DNA of 64,000 nt from Thalassotalea sp. 273M-4 (GCF_041410465.1 NZ_CP166961.1:2542001-2606000), one strand, 5' to 3'; positions 36,244-46,625 are shown, numbered from the stretch's first letter. Numbers and translations are program-made. Notes: a model not told the origin generated them from the letters alone.

Positions 36244-36777
36244 ATGTTTTCATGGTTTCGAACCCCGCATCTCGTTGTTATTGCTGTTTTGGCTTTATCA
36301 GGCTGTTCTAGTGACATCAAGCAATATCAAGGCAGCGAACCTAAATTAGTCTTGGAACAATTTTTCAATGGCAAACTACGCGGGTACGGTATGGTCAGTG
36401 ACTTCAGCGACGATATTCAACGTAAGTTTGTTGTTGATATTGAGGCTCGTTGGGAAAATGATATCGGTACCTTGGATGAATATTTTATCTTTGATGATGG
36501 CGAAAAACAGTTCCGCCAGTGGATTATCACCAAGCAAAGTGAAAACACCTATCAAGGCAAAGCCGACGATGTTGTTGGCATCGCCGAAGGGACACAAGCG
36601 GGTTCGGTGTTAAAATGGCAATACACCTTAGCCCTAAAAATGGACGAAAGTACGATAAACGTAAACTTTGACGACACTATGGTGTTAATTGACCAAAACC
36701 ATATGTTAAACGTTGCTAAAATATACAAATTTGGCCTTCATGTTGGTACTGTAACCCTCTCTTTTGAAAAGCTTTAG
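36244..36777 (+). CDS. DUF3833 lipoprotein
   Basis: A 177-residue lipoprotein with lipobox VIAVLALSGCSSD (Cys about 22). The family core includes FFNGKLRGYGMVSDFSDDIQR, GTLDEYFIFDDGEKQFRQW and the lipocalin-like VLKWQYTLALKMDE. It is 2 bases after the chalcone-isomerase-like gene and ends the trio. Probably on the periplasmic face of a membrane; ligand unknown. Confidence 0.87.
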   Translation: MFSWFRTPHLVVIAVLALSGCSSDIKQYQGSEPKLVLEQFFNGKLRGYGMVSDFSDDIQRKFVVDIEARWENDIGTLDEYFIFDDGEKQFRQWIITKQSENTYQGKADDVVGIAEGTQAGSVLKWQYTLALKMDESTINVNFDDTMVLIDQNHMLNVAKIYKFGLHVGTVTLSFEKL

Positions 36778-37058
36778 TAACAAGTTACGAGTGAACACAT
36801 CTTTTCCTAATTCGTTACAAGACATTTAATTAAATCCTTGCTAGCATCAGATGATAATACTTTCAAAAATATGAAAGTCAGCCGTTCTTCTAAAATTGAG
36901 TTATGTCTTTTTGACCAGACTCAACTGACGTGATCTTTGTTATCTGTTGCGACTTTGAAGGATGGCTATAAATAAAAATAATAATATGTAGCCATAAGCA
37001 CACCGGACATTTGTGCTCATGCTTGCAAAAATACGTACGTAATTAATTAGGAATTTAT

Positions 37059-38486
37059 ATGAATGCACCAAGAGAGCACTTTAGCTCCAAACTTGGCTTT
37101 ATTTTGGCCGCGGCAGGTTCTGCTGTCGGTATTGGTAACATAGTAGGCTTTCCCGTAAATGCGGCTAAAAATGGTGGTGGCGCATTCTTGTTAATGTACG
37201 CGATTTTTGTTTTTGCCATCTGTTTACCGGTCATGATTGCTGAGATGGCCATTGGCCGTAAAACAGCGTCTAACCCAGTTGGCGCTTATTCATCGCTGAC
37301 GAATAACGATGCGAAATGGCGCCTTGCGGGCTTACTTGGGGTTATTACCCCATTTATGATTGGGGTATTTTACTCTGTCATCACCGTATGGATTTTCATT
37401 TATTTAGCCTCAGCCATGATGGGGAATCTTGACTACCTTGCCAGCCCTAATGGCTTTTCCGAGATCATTAATAACCCAACGTATTTATTTTCTGCCTTGG
37501 TCGCGGTGGCATTTATTGTCGGGATCATTTTAAAAATGGGGGTTAAAGACGGTATCGAACGAGCAGCCAGAGTCATGATGCCGGCGTTGTTCGTTATGTT
37601 GCTGTTATTGGTTATTTTCGTACTTACCTTAGATAATGCGTTTGCGGGTTTAAAATTTTATTTAATCCCTGAGGTCAGCAAAATTAATGCCTCAGTGGTG
37701 AATGGTGCCTTGTCTCAAGCCTTTTTCTCATTATCTTTAGGTATGGGGATCTTGATTACTTACGGTTCTTATATTAGCAAAAAAGCAAACATCCCAAGTT
37801 CTGCCAGATTGGTAGCCATAACCGATACCTCGGTCGCTTTTATTGCCGGGTTAATGGTGTTGCCCGCAATTTTTTCATTTAACCAAAATGTGAATCCTAA
37901 CGAATTAAGTGACAGTTCTGTCTCGATGATATTTGTTTTCTTACCAAAAATATTTCTCGCATTACAAGCAACCGTCGGTTATTTCTTGGCAAGTGCTATT
38001 GCTTCTGTTTTCTTTTTATTGGTATTTTTTGCCGCCATCACTTCTCTGGTATCAATATTAGAAGTACCGGTCGCTTATGTGATGGATGAAAAGAAGGTTA
38101 GCCGATCGAAATCATTGAAAATCATCTTGGCAACGGCCGGAGTTTTAACCGTACTTTGTATTATTTCGTTTGGCTTGGTGCCGTGGCTAACCGAATTTAC
38201 CAGCTATGGCGGTGGCAAAACTAAGTCACTATTTGATGTGATTTACGATATTTTCTACGACACCATTTTACCGTTAAACGGTCTACTGCTTTGTTTATTT
38301 GTCAGTTACCGTTGGAAAAAGCAAAATTTACATGCCGAATTAAGTGCAGGAAACCCAGGCTTTGCCAATAGCTTTTTAGCTAAGTACGTTGATTTTTCTT
38401 TAGGCACAATTATTCCTGTGGTGTTGTTGGTGATTTTTATCAATACGGTGGCAAAAATTTACTTTGGTCATGCCCTGATTGGCTAA
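37059..38486 (+). CDS. Sodium-dependent transporter, NSS/SNF family
   Basis: A 475-residue inner-membrane symporter of the LeuT fold. Helix 1 carries the sodium/substrate-binding unwound region ILAAAGSAVGIGNIVGFP. About eleven or twelve helices are visible. Substrate is probably an amino acid but cannot be read from the sequence. Monocistronic, with a terminator 65 bases downstream. Confidence 0.92.
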   Translation: MNAPREHFSSKLGFILAAAGSAVGIGNIVGFPVNAAKNGGGAFLLMYAIFVFAICLPVMIAEMAIGRKTASNPVGAYSSLTNNDAKWRLAGLLGVITPFMIGVFYSVITVWIFIYLASAMMGNLDYLASPNGFSEIINNPTYLFSALVAVAFIVGIILKMGVKDGIERAARVMMPALFVMLLLLVIFVLTLDNAFAGLKFYLIPEVSKINASVVNGALSQAFFSLSLGMGILITYGSYISKKANIPSSARLVAITDTSVAFIAGLMVLPAIFSFNQNVNPNELSDSSVSMIFVFLPKIFLALQATVGYFLASAIASVFFLLVFFAAITSLVSILEVPVAYVMDEKKVSRSKSLKIILATAGVLTVLCIISFGLVPWLTEFTSYGGGKTKSLFDVIYDIFYDTILPLNGLLLCLFVSYRWKKQNLHAELSAGNPGFANSFLAKYVDFSLGTIIPVVLLVIFINTVAKIYFGHALIG

Positions 38487-38550
38487 TCTATTTGCCTTTA
38501 AGCAAGATAAATAAGCTTAACTAACAAAACAACCATATTTGCTTGATAAA

Positions 38551-38578
38551 GCCCAAAGCCTAAGCTTTGGGCTTTTTT
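38551..38578 (+). terminator. Rho-independent terminator after the NSS transporter
   Basis: Nine-base-pair stem GCCCAAAGC / GCTTTGGGC with a 4-base loop and TTTTTT tail. Confidence 0.92.
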
Positions 38579-38625
38579 GTCGCTGTGATAAACTGCGATT
38601 AAATATCACCGATTAACGCTTTCTC

Positions 38626-39531
38626 ATGTCTAATATTCCTTTACATCCCTACAATCAGCAAGAATTGCTCGAATGCCACCGCCTGTTTCATGGTCGTGGT
38701 CATGCGTATACTGGCTTAGAGCATGTCTGCATCGACTGGTTACCTCCTGTCGCCCTAATAACGCTATACAAAGAAGAGAGCGATGATTTTATCGCCCAAG
38801 TGAGCGAGCAATTACGTCAGAAATTACCTCACTGTAAAAGTATTCAACTGCAATATCGTTGTCGCCATAAGGCACCTCTTGAGGTCGTTTGGGGTGAGAA
38901 TATTGATGCCCTGGTGGTCAAAGAGTGGGGGCTAAATTATCAGTTACAACTGGGGAAAGCTCAAAACAGCGGCTTATTTTTAGATATGCGAAATGGTCGC
39001 CAGTGGGTACAACAACACGCCCATGGTCGCAATGTGTTAAATTTATTTGCCTATACCTGTGCCTTTTCGGTTGCAGCAGTTGACGGTGGTGCGAGTAAAG
39101 TAGTCAATATTGACATCAGTAAGGCACCATTAGCGAAAGGACGTGATAATCACCGATTAAATCAGCATGACCTGGCAAAAGTAGTCTTTGAAGGCGTCGA
39201 TATATTCAAATCCTACAGTCGATTAATCAAACACGGGCCTTACGATTTATTAATTTGTGATCCACCGTCATTTCAAAAAGGCAGTGTCGATGTGAAAAGA
39301 GATTACCCTAAAATCATTCGTCGTTTACCTAAACTTATGCATGATCAAGGTTTGTTAATGTTGTGTCTTAATTCTCCGGACTTAAGCGAAGAATTTATCT
39401 ATCAGATGATAGAGCAAGAGTGCCCACAATGTGAATTTATTGAGCAATTATCACCGCCTGACGTTTACCAAGAGTCTATGCCTGGTAAAGGTTTAAAAAT
39501 CCTTATTTTTAAATACCATCAGAGTAGCTAA
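38626..39531 (+). CDS. Class I SAM-dependent methyltransferase, RlmI/RlmK-like
   Basis: A 301-residue protein. An N-terminal region of about 100 residues leads to a Rossmann methyltransferase. Motif I is NVLNLFAYTCAFSVAAVDGGA, and the catalytic motif IV is LLICDPPSFQKGS. The pattern LFLDMRNGRQWV before motif I is typical of RlmI/RlmK-type rRNA cytosine or guanine methyltransferases. The PUA domain of RlmI is not evident. The exact target is unknown. Confidence 0.85.
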   Translation: MSNIPLHPYNQQELLECHRLFHGRGHAYTGLEHVCIDWLPPVALITLYKEESDDFIAQVSEQLRQKLPHCKSIQLQYRCRHKAPLEVVWGENIDALVVKEWGLNYQLQLGKAQNSGLFLDMRNGRQWVQQHAHGRNVLNLFAYTCAFSVAAVDGGASKVVNIDISKAPLAKGRDNHRLNQHDLAKVVFEGVDIFKSYSRLIKHGPYDLLICDPPSFQKGSVDVKRDYPKIIRRLPKLMHDQGLLMLCLNSPDLSEEFIYQMIEQECPQCEFIEQLSPPDVYQESMPGKGLKILIFKYHQSS

Positions 39532-39533
39532 AT

Positions 39534-40151
39534 TTAACTTAGCACAACTCTAAAGGCTAAAAAGATCAGTACGACAGCGGTGATCCGGTCAATAATATAA
39601 CTCTGACTTTTTAGCCGCTCAAGCACTGGGCCCCTTGATAAACCGTATGCCACGAGTACATACCATAGAGTATCGATACAGCCGACGGTTAAAACCAGCA
39701 ATATTTTTTGACTTAAATGAGCATCAATATCAACAAATTGACTAAATAAAGCTAAAAAGAAAATCGCTATTTTAGGGTTTAAAAACGCAATTAAAAAACC
39801 ATCTCGAATAGCGGTCACGGCATTAATGTTATGTTCCTTGATTGTTGTAGCTATGGTCAATGTACTGGCCTTACTGGTAAGAGCCTTAAATGCCAAATAC
39901 ACTAGAAATGCGGCACCACTATATTGAACCCATTTAAAGATCAGAGGTGATTGCACGATCACTAGCCCAATCCCAGTAACGGCAATCGCCGCGTATAAGG
40001 TAATTGCCACGCCATGGCTAATAGCGCTATAGAAGCCAATATTAGAACCGGCACAGATCGTATAGCGAATCACCAAAGCAAGGCTTGGACCCGGCGATAA
40101 GGCGCCCAAAATACAAATTAAAACCAAAGATAGCCATAACTCAACTGCCAT
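39534..40151 (-). CDS. LysE/RhtB family amino acid exporter
   Basis: A 205-residue membrane protein with six hydrophobic helices. The family signature GALSPGPSLALVIRYTI lies near the N terminus, and FLIAFLNPKIAIFFLALFSQF marks the middle. It probably exports amino acids or homoserine-lactone-like compounds. Convergent with the methyltransferase gene, 2 bases apart. Confidence 0.9.
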   Translation of the reverse strand: MAVELWLSLVLICILGALSPGPSLALVIRYTICAGSNIGFYSAISHGVAITLYAAIAVTGIGLVIVQSPLIFKWVQYSGAAFLVYLAFKALTSKASTLTIATTIKEHNINAVTAIRDGFLIAFLNPKIAIFFLALFSQFVDIDAHLSQKILLVLTVGCIDTLWYVLVAYGLSRGPVLERLKSQSYIIDRITAVVLIFLAFRVVLS

Positions 40152-40237
40152 ACCGTGTCCTTAAATACCCATTTCTAAAACCGCCCATATACACTAGGTA
40201 ATGTACTTGGCTGGCGGTGTAATTTCCAGATGAATGT

Positions 40238-41095
40238 CTAAGGCGTAATAGCCAATCCTATATAACTGGCAAATCTAGGCTTACCTTTTGCGGTTTTACC
40301 AAAGTATTTAAATCGAATAACTGCGCCTATCGGCGGTGGACTTTCTCGCTCTTGTTGACTAAAGCCACTTCCAATTTTAATTTGCTGGCCATCACTTAAC
40401 CTAATGGTTAACGACCCTAACATACCACTGAACTTGCCCTTCCCCTGGTGATGCTCTGTTACAACGCCATCCCCATCATCAAAGGGCTTTAATTTGAATA
40501 TGTTACTGCTGCGACCATATTCGTAATAGCCATATTGATAGTGCAGCATTAAACCTTCACCGCCACCACCAACGACCTGCTCTAGTAATGCCATTAAATC
40601 TGCTTTATCTTTAATCTTACTTTGTGGGATCAAGGTTAAATAAGGCGAATTCGCGTGACTTATTAATGACCTCATTTGCTCTAACCGTTGGCTAAAATGA
40701 CCTTGATGATCAGGTAGGTCAAAAACCATAAATTGCAACTGCCGCCAACGCAACTCACTGCGGTTGTTAATGCTTGACGATTGTTTAACGATGCTCAATG
40801 TTTGTTCAAATTTACCTCTGCCCGCCCAAAGTTCGCCATCGAGCGCGACCTTAGGGAACTTAGCAATAAACCATTTCGGCGCTAAAAATTCGTTGCCATT
40901 TCGAGATATAAGTTTTTGTCCGGTCCAACGTGCTCTTACGCCATCGTATTTTTCACTGACCAAGTACTGACTTAGGTCTAAGTTGTGTTGCCAAATTTTG
41001 GCATGTTGGAGCAATGGATGCTTGGTTTTTGCCCAGCAACCAAACAACGAAAAGTACAATAAAACAGGCGCAAAAACGAGGTAGGTAATGTTCAT
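40238..41095 (-). CDS. Exported ATP-dependent DNA ligase
   Basis: A 285-residue minimal ligase. The start at 41095 has AAAGGAAT before it and yields a signal/lipoprotein-like N terminus (LLYFSLFGCWAK); the longer frame to 41185 has no good site. The nucleotidyltransferase motif is SEKYDGVRARW with Lys49. Further motifs are LDGELWAGRGKF, GGGEGLMLHY and FKLKPFDDGDGVV. A short OB-fold domain follows with no extra DNA-binding domain. Exported ligases of this type (LigE-like) are proposed to seal incoming or extracellular DNA. It lies alone. Confidence 0.88.
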   Translation of the reverse strand: MNITYLVFAPVLLYFSLFGCWAKTKHPLLQHAKIWQHNLDLSQYLVSEKYDGVRARWTGQKLISRNGNEFLAPKWFIAKFPKVALDGELWAGRGKFEQTLSIVKQSSSINNRSELRWRQLQFMVFDLPDHQGHFSQRLEQMRSLISHANSPYLTLIPQSKIKDKADLMALLEQVVGGGGEGLMLHYQYGYYEYGRSSNIFKLKPFDDGDGVVTEHHQGKGKFSGMLGSLTIRLSDGQQIKIGSGFSQQERESPPPIGAVIRFKYFGKTAKGKPRFASYIGLAITP

Positions 41096-41391
41096 CTGAT
41101 ATTCCTTTATCAATAAGACAATCCGTGTCTTTTTTAAGTTTAGTTCAATGACTACGTAAAGACAGAACACGGCGAATATAAACATGAAAACCCAATAACG
41201 GCTTGGTCAATTTAACCAAATAGTAACCATTAAGCCCTAATTGGTTGCTTTACTACCGCCCGCAAAACAGGTAAACACCTGAAATATAAAAACTTTAATA
41301 TCTGGAATGATATTTGCTAAATATGATTAACCCGACCAGCATTTTCGCGAAAGGTTTTACATTTTACCATTAGGAAGTATAGGACGTAGTA

Positions 41392-41628
41392 ATGAGGCAT
41401 TTAAAAACCAAACTATATACGGCATTAGGCGCCGTACTGTTATTGATAGGCATCGTATTTATTGTGTTACCAGGACCTGCCATTTTGTTTATTCCACTAG
41501 GTTTGGCGCTACTGAGTTTTGAATACCCCAAAGCCCGCGCCTGGCTAAAACAATATCAGCGCTACTCAAGTAAAGCAGCGCGTAAAACAGATCAGTTTGT
41601 AAGTCGTTGTCGACAAAGAATAAGTTAG
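41392..41628 (+). CDS. PGPGW-type small membrane protein
   Basis: A 78-residue protein with one or two hydrophobic segments around LLIGIVFIVLPGPAILFIPLG. This matches the PGPGW-family transmembrane pattern (LPGPxxLFIPLGLALLS). The C-terminal half is basic. Function unknown. Confidence 0.78.
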   Translation: MRHLKTKLYTALGAVLLLIGIVFIVLPGPAILFIPLGLALLSFEYPKARAWLKQYQRYSSKAARKTDQFVSRCRQRIS

Positions 41629-41747
41629 TTGAATTGGCTGTTTACCTTAACCATTAATTTCTCCATACTAAACATTAATGGCTAAGTAAGCAGGCTTTTT
41701 GTTTTAGGTCTGTTTTATACATATATAACAATAACCTAGGACAAAAA

Positions 41748-42758
41748 ATGAAGCATAAAAAGATGATAGCCGTGGCGTTAGGGGCGCAACTGATGCTATC
41801 GGCTTGCACCACTTTATCATTGGCTCCCTCAAGCTCATTACAATCACTTTATGACTACCAATTAATTGATAGTCAAAGCAGGGCTTCTGTTTCAGTAGCA
41901 CAAACCGCTAAAGCTTTAGCTGATCAAGATGTGATTTTTATCGGTGAACATCACACCCACCCTGGTGCGCATTTATTACAGATGCAATTATTTCAAGCTC
42001 TATATCAACAAAACCCAAATTTAGTGTTATCTTTAGAACAATTTTCTCGCCCTCATCAAAGCGTATTAAATGGCTATTTAAACGCTAAATATGGTGAAGA
42101 AACTTTAATTAAAGAAGGCGAAGCTTGGGAAAATTATAAAAGCTCTTATCGCCCGTTGGTTGAATTTGCCAAAGACCACAACCTACCGGTAATTGCCGCA
42201 AATGCCCCGATAATGCATGTGCGCTGTGTCGGGCAACAAGGAATTGAAGTACTGAATAAAATACCCCAAGAACAACGCGCTTGGTCAAGCCAAAAGCTTA
42301 ATTTAGAGATAAAGAAGTATAAAGATAAGTTCTTCCAATTTTTACAAGATGCGGGCTCCAAACACGGTCAGCTAAGTGAAAAACAACAACAACGAATGCA
42401 AAATACTTACGCAGCCCAACTGCTAAGAGACACCACTATGGCAGAATCTATTCAACAGGCAATAGTGGCTAACCCCAAGGCACAAATCGTTCACTTAAAT
42501 GGCTCATTTCATAGTGATGCTCACTTAGGGACAGTCGCCGTCCTAGAACATATTATGCCCGAACTATCGGTTTCGGTGATTAGTCCAGTGTTTATCGAAA
42601 ACGCTGACTTGCACACCATCAAGCAACAAGACTTTGCTCAGGGCGAATATCTACTGGCATTAAAACCACTTCCGCCACGATACCTTGATGAGCAAAAAGA
42701 ACAAGTTGCCGTATCTGCTTTAATTAAAAAACGGATGGCTGAAAAATGTGAATTCTAA
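41748..42758 (+). CDS. ChaN family lipoprotein
   Basis: A 336-residue lipoprotein with lipobox LGAQLMLSACTTL (Cys about 20). The core contains VIFIGEHHTHPGAHLLQMQL, LSLEQFSRPHQSVLNGYL and IVHLNGSFHSDAHLG, the haem-iron-binding ChaN / PhuW-type fold. Relatives bind haem stacks at the outer membrane. AGGA precedes the ATG. No iron-uptake genes are adjacent. Confidence 0.9.
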   Translation: MKHKKMIAVALGAQLMLSACTTLSLAPSSSLQSLYDYQLIDSQSRASVSVAQTAKALADQDVIFIGEHHTHPGAHLLQMQLFQALYQQNPNLVLSLEQFSRPHQSVLNGYLNAKYGEETLIKEGEAWENYKSSYRPLVEFAKDHNLPVIAANAPIMHVRCVGQQGIEVLNKIPQEQRAWSSQKLNLEIKKYKDKFFQFLQDAGSKHGQLSEKQQQRMQNTYAAQLLRDTTMAESIQQAIVANPKAQIVHLNGSFHSDAHLGTVAVLEHIMPELSVSVISPVFIENADLHTIKQQDFAQGEYLLALKPLPPRYLDEQKEQVAVSALIKKRMAEKCEF

Positions 42759-42800
42759 CTTTATTAGGACGGGGCTATATTTTAGTTTTAGCTTTTGCTA

Positions 42801-45341
42801 TTAAAGCGTTTTAAACGGTTTAAACTGAATCAACAGTAACGGCAGTAAGGATAAATTAGCCAATAAAGCCACCAGCATTGAAAAGCCGGTTAACACGCCA
42901 AAATAGACTGATGGGATAAAATTAGAAAACATTAAGATACTAAAACCTAGGGTAATGGTTATCGAGGTATAATACATTGCCCGACCAATGCTGGCATGTG
43001 AGTTGAGCATCGCTTGTTGGTAGTCCTGACATTGTTGATACTCTAGCTGAAAGCGGTGGACATAATGAATTGAATTATCCACCGCAATACCAATACAAAT
43101 GGCCGCAATGGTGATGGTCATAATATCCAGTGGTACATTTGCTAAGCCCATGATCCCTAATACCAACAACGCTGAGATCACATTGGGAACGAGCGTAATG
43201 GTCGCTAACAACACATTTTTATACATGATGATAAACATCATTAAAATACAAAAAAACACAATCCCTAATGTTTTTATTTGTGAATCAAACAGGCTTTGTA
43301 GCATGTTATTGTACAAGACTAACATCCCTGTAAAGCTTATTTGTTCTGGTTGTAATTGAAATTGACTGGTTAACCCTTGTTGAATTTGGCCTAATAATTC
43401 GCTGCGCTTTAACGCCTTATCGCTTTCAAAGACCCGAATACTAAAGCGGATTTGATCGCCATCAGCCGATATATAGGGTGAAAGAATAATATCTTTGACT
43501 TGCTGTGGCAGCTTTGAATATAAAATAGCTAAGGTAAAGTCATCTTTTTTACTGTTCGGTTCGACTTGATTGATTAAGCTCATCCCCGACATTAACGACA
43601 TCACTTTGCCGGTTTGTGAGAGCCCATCAAGGTATTGGTGATAGTTGGCAATGTTATTAATTTGGTGCACGTTAAACCAATAACCATTGAGCTCGGTTTC
43701 TTGGGGTTGTTCAAATTCGGTAAAGTCGTCATCATCAAGACCAAGTTCAGCAAACAGCTCTTCTTCCTCTTCTTCGCCGATCACCGTGTCGGTTTCTTCT
43801 TTGACTGTGGGTGCATCAATTAACACATCTAAAGGAGTGGTACCACCGAGCTTTTGATCAATAAGCATCATCCCCTGATATATTTCAGTATCTTTTTTAA
43901 AGTAGTCAATAAAGCGATTTTCGACCGTCAGTTGATTAATTCCAACTAAGCTAAGAGCAAACAACACACTATAAAAAACGAAAATTTTGTTTTTATTCCC
44001 CAGCAACCGATTAGCAAAACCAAGCGCTAATTGTTTGGTGACATTATGCTGATTCACCGGCCGGCCTGGTTTGAAAAACATCACCATAATGGGGAATAAA
44101 GTAAACACCAAAACAAACGCTAAACTCACCCCTATGCTCATCATCCAACCAAATTCAATAACCGGTCGGATGTCGCTTACCGTCAGTGAACCAAAGGCGA
44201 CAATGGTTGTGATCGTGGTAAAAACACATGGAATAAGTTTTTTCTTTAAGGTTTGTAAAACGATCTCGGCTTGATCTGCCTGAGGGTTTTGCCAATGATA
44301 CTCTTGATATCGAACAATAAGATGAATCAACAATGACAGCGTCAAAATAAGCATTAAAGAAATAAAGTTTGATGACACAATGGTGACCGGCCAATTCATT
44401 AACCCTAAAAAGCCTATCATTACCGCGCCAGTCACCACACACGTAATTAACGGCAACACCACCCACTTTACTCGACTAAATGCCACCGCTAGAGTAATGA
44501 TAATAAAGGCTAAAACGATAAAACCAAAACTGGTTAAGTCGCTTCGAATAAATTCAATCGAATCGGAGGTGATCATCGGTAAACCACCCAAGTGAAGCTG
44601 AGCAAAAGCTTGGTAATTCTGCATTATTGACCGCACCGTTGCAATAAACTCGGCATTATCGACTTGCGCCACTTGAGCAGCTTGGCTGTACTGGCGTTCA
44701 ATAAGCTTTAGTTGTTGGGTCTGATTCGAGGTTAACGGTTGTTGCAATTTAAGTCTTGTTAATTCAGCTCTTTGCATAGACAAGTTGGCTAATGCTTGGT
44801 TTTCTTCAATAAACAACAAGAGAGCAATGGTGCTACCATCTTCACTGATTAATAAATTTTTATATAAAGGGCTTTTGGTTAACTCTATTTTGGCCAACGC
44901 CAAATTGGTTTCAGGGCTTTGCAAGGTTGGCGCTTGTTGTTGTAATTGCGCTAACGAAACCCTAGGACTATTCACTAAAGGGACATTTAAGATACTAACA
45001 ACATTGCTGATTTGGTTTAGGTTTTGCAAAGTTTGCGATAATTGATTTAAAGTATCTAAGCTCGCGGGTTGAAAAATTGGTTGCCGAGGAGATAAGGTCA
45101 TGATCAAAAAGTTATCACTGCCATAGCGATCTTTTACTTGCCGATAAAACTTCACACTGGCATCGTTTTCTAACACTAAGGTATCACTTGAGGCATCTAA
45201 CCTAAATTGGTTTATGTACATCATAAAAAATACACAAACCGCCAGCAACAACAAACCCGATAGGAGTGGCTTAGATAAAAAAATGCGATGGTAAAGGTTG
45301 TGTTGCTGAGTTGACATTTGCCACCAAGTTAAATCGAACAT
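42801..45341 (-). CDS. MMPL/RND family exporter
   Basis: An 846-residue inner-membrane protein with two repeats, each one helix, a large periplasmic loop and a group of five helices. Landmarks are FIRSDLTSFGFIVLAFIIIT, the repeated IGVSLAFVLVF/ICIGIAVDNSIHY segments and TITLGFSILMFSNF. Similar proteins export lipids or hopanoids (HpnN/MMPL type). An unusual acidic stretch (EEEEEELFAELGLDDDDF) sits in the second periplasmic loop. ATG choice is uncertain; Met9 at 45317 is an alternative. No adaptor or outer-membrane partner is adjacent. Confidence 0.9.
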   Translation of the reverse strand: MFDLTWWQMSTQQHNLYHRIFLSKPLLSGLLLLAVCVFFMMYINQFRLDASSDTLVLENDASVKFYRQVKDRYGSDNFLIMTLSPRQPIFQPASLDTLNQLSQTLQNLNQISNVVSILNVPLVNSPRVSLAQLQQQAPTLQSPETNLALAKIELTKSPLYKNLLISEDGSTIALLLFIEENQALANLSMQRAELTRLKLQQPLTSNQTQQLKLIERQYSQAAQVAQVDNAEFIATVRSIMQNYQAFAQLHLGGLPMITSDSIEFIRSDLTSFGFIVLAFIIITLAVAFSRVKWVVLPLITCVVTGAVMIGFLGLMNWPVTIVSSNFISLMLILTLSLLIHLIVRYQEYHWQNPQADQAEIVLQTLKKKLIPCVFTTITTIVAFGSLTVSDIRPVIEFGWMMSIGVSLAFVLVFTLFPIMVMFFKPGRPVNQHNVTKQLALGFANRLLGNKNKIFVFYSVLFALSLVGINQLTVENRFIDYFKKDTEIYQGMMLIDQKLGGTTPLDVLIDAPTVKEETDTVIGEEEEEELFAELGLDDDDFTEFEQPQETELNGYWFNVHQINNIANYHQYLDGLSQTGKVMSLMSGMSLINQVEPNSKKDDFTLAILYSKLPQQVKDIILSPYISADGDQIRFSIRVFESDKALKRSELLGQIQQGLTSQFQLQPEQISFTGMLVLYNNMLQSLFDSQIKTLGIVFFCILMMFIIMYKNVLLATITLVPNVISALLVLGIMGLANVPLDIMTITIAAICIGIAVDNSIHYVHRFQLEYQQCQDYQQAMLNSHASIGRAMYYTSITITLGFSILMFSNFIPSVYFGVLTGFSMLVALLANLSLLPLLLIQFKPFKTL

Positions 45342-45680
45342 GCCTTGCTAGGTACCTTTGAAAGCCTAGCTAAAAGCGTTATAGACCTTGTTGATCATTC
45401 TTTTATAACCCAGCAATTATTAAAAATACCAGATAAAAAACAGCAAGATAGAATGAATTTAAAACAAAAACACAACGAAATATTTTTATCAAAAGAAACA
45501 TTTCGTTGTTAATTTCAGTGTAGGCATAAAATTCACAACTGTATAACTTAGGGTTTTATTTTTCGTTTTTTTAGGGATAAAAAAAACCTTTAAGCGCATG
45601 CCTAAAGGTTTCAATTGACAACTATTTATTGTTTTTATTGTCGTTAAATCCCAATCTATTATTATGTTTATTTTCTGGCT
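45342..45680. other. Spacer between DUF3581 and MMPL genes
   Basis: AT-rich 339-base region holding the DUF3581 terminator (45584-45611) and the MMPL promoter region. Nothing else recognised. Confidence 0.5.
45575..45611 (-). terminator. Rho-independent terminator after DUF3581 gene
   Basis: Stem AAACCTTTA / TAAAGGTTT with a 10-base loop. On the minus strand it is followed by a T-run. Confidence 0.82.
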
Positions 45681-46400
45681 TTAAAGCGTGGTGTAATGCT
45701 CATTTTTCATCGCAAAAAACTGAGTCGTTAACGCCTGCATTTCATTTTTACAGTACGGTTTCAACCCACTTAACAGCATAAATTTAATACCGTGGCCAAC
45801 GACTTCCCCGTTGCTGATCAAGTCAAAGAACAGCTTCGCTTGCCCACGTTTTCCATCTACCGTCAGTTGTGTTTCTTGCTCATTAAGCTTTAATGACACA
45901 TCTTTCACAGCAAAATGTTCAAGGTGTATCTCCATGCTTTCGTACATCACCATGGGTCTTGCTGGGTTAATCATTACCTTATTTTTTTCCATTAAATCAC
46001 CAAGAATGTATGGAAAAGTGTGGCCAGAAAACTCGACATAGGAACGAATCAACGAAGTGACTAAGTTTTCGTTTTGGCTATGCTCACCGCTTTGGCTAAA
46101 ACACAGGTACTCTTTTTCTTTATCATCTGTGATAAAGCCACCTTTTGTGCTTTGAGTTGGGAAGTTAAGTTCAATCCCTTCCGTTACCATGCCTTTAAAT
46201 TGAAACGTCATATGCTGACTTAAACCAATTTTTGACAAGATAATCGCAAACAATAAATCCCCAGGCACACAAAATCGCTTCGCATCTATATCGTGAATTG
46301 GGTTAAAGTCATCACAGACATTTTTAGCGAAATCGCTCGCTTGCTCTCTGGTAAAACTGACTTTTTGATTTTTTTCACAATAATATTGTTCAATAAACAT
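45681..46400 (-). CDS. DUF3581 family protein (hotdog-like)
   Basis: A 239-residue soluble protein. The N-terminal SFTREQASDFAKNVCDDFNPIHD recalls MaoC-type hotdog domains, where Asp-Phe-Asn-Pro-x-His surrounds the hydratase site. It is followed by VPGDLLFAIILSKIGLSQHMTFQFKG. DUF3581 is confined mainly to Alteromonadales and Vibrionales. Fatty-acyl binding is plausible but unproven. Single gene with its own terminator. Confidence 0.85.
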   Translation of the reverse strand: MFIEQYYCEKNQKVSFTREQASDFAKNVCDDFNPIHDIDAKRFCVPGDLLFAIILSKIGLSQHMTFQFKGMVTEGIELNFPTQSTKGGFITDDKEKEYLCFSQSGEHSQNENLVTSLIRSYVEFSGHTFPYILGDLMEKNKVMINPARPMVMYESMEIHLEHFAVKDVSLKLNEQETQLTVDGKRGQAKLFFDLISNGEVVGHGIKFMLLSGLKPYCKNEMQALTTQFFAMKNEHYTTL

Positions 46401-46625
46401 TTACGACTTTCCTTAGATACAACAAAGTTTACTGTGCTTTTTTGGCAAAAATAATGTGACAAGATGCTTAGTTAAAGAGCCAACAACATAGACACAGTTA
46501 ATGAAAACAGCGCTAGTTTACCAGTGAAAAATAAATAAATCTTAATTTATAAACAACTCAGACCACCTGAACAATCGTGCAAATTTACCGCTACTTTACT
46601 TGTTTTCAGTTAACATCATTTTTCC

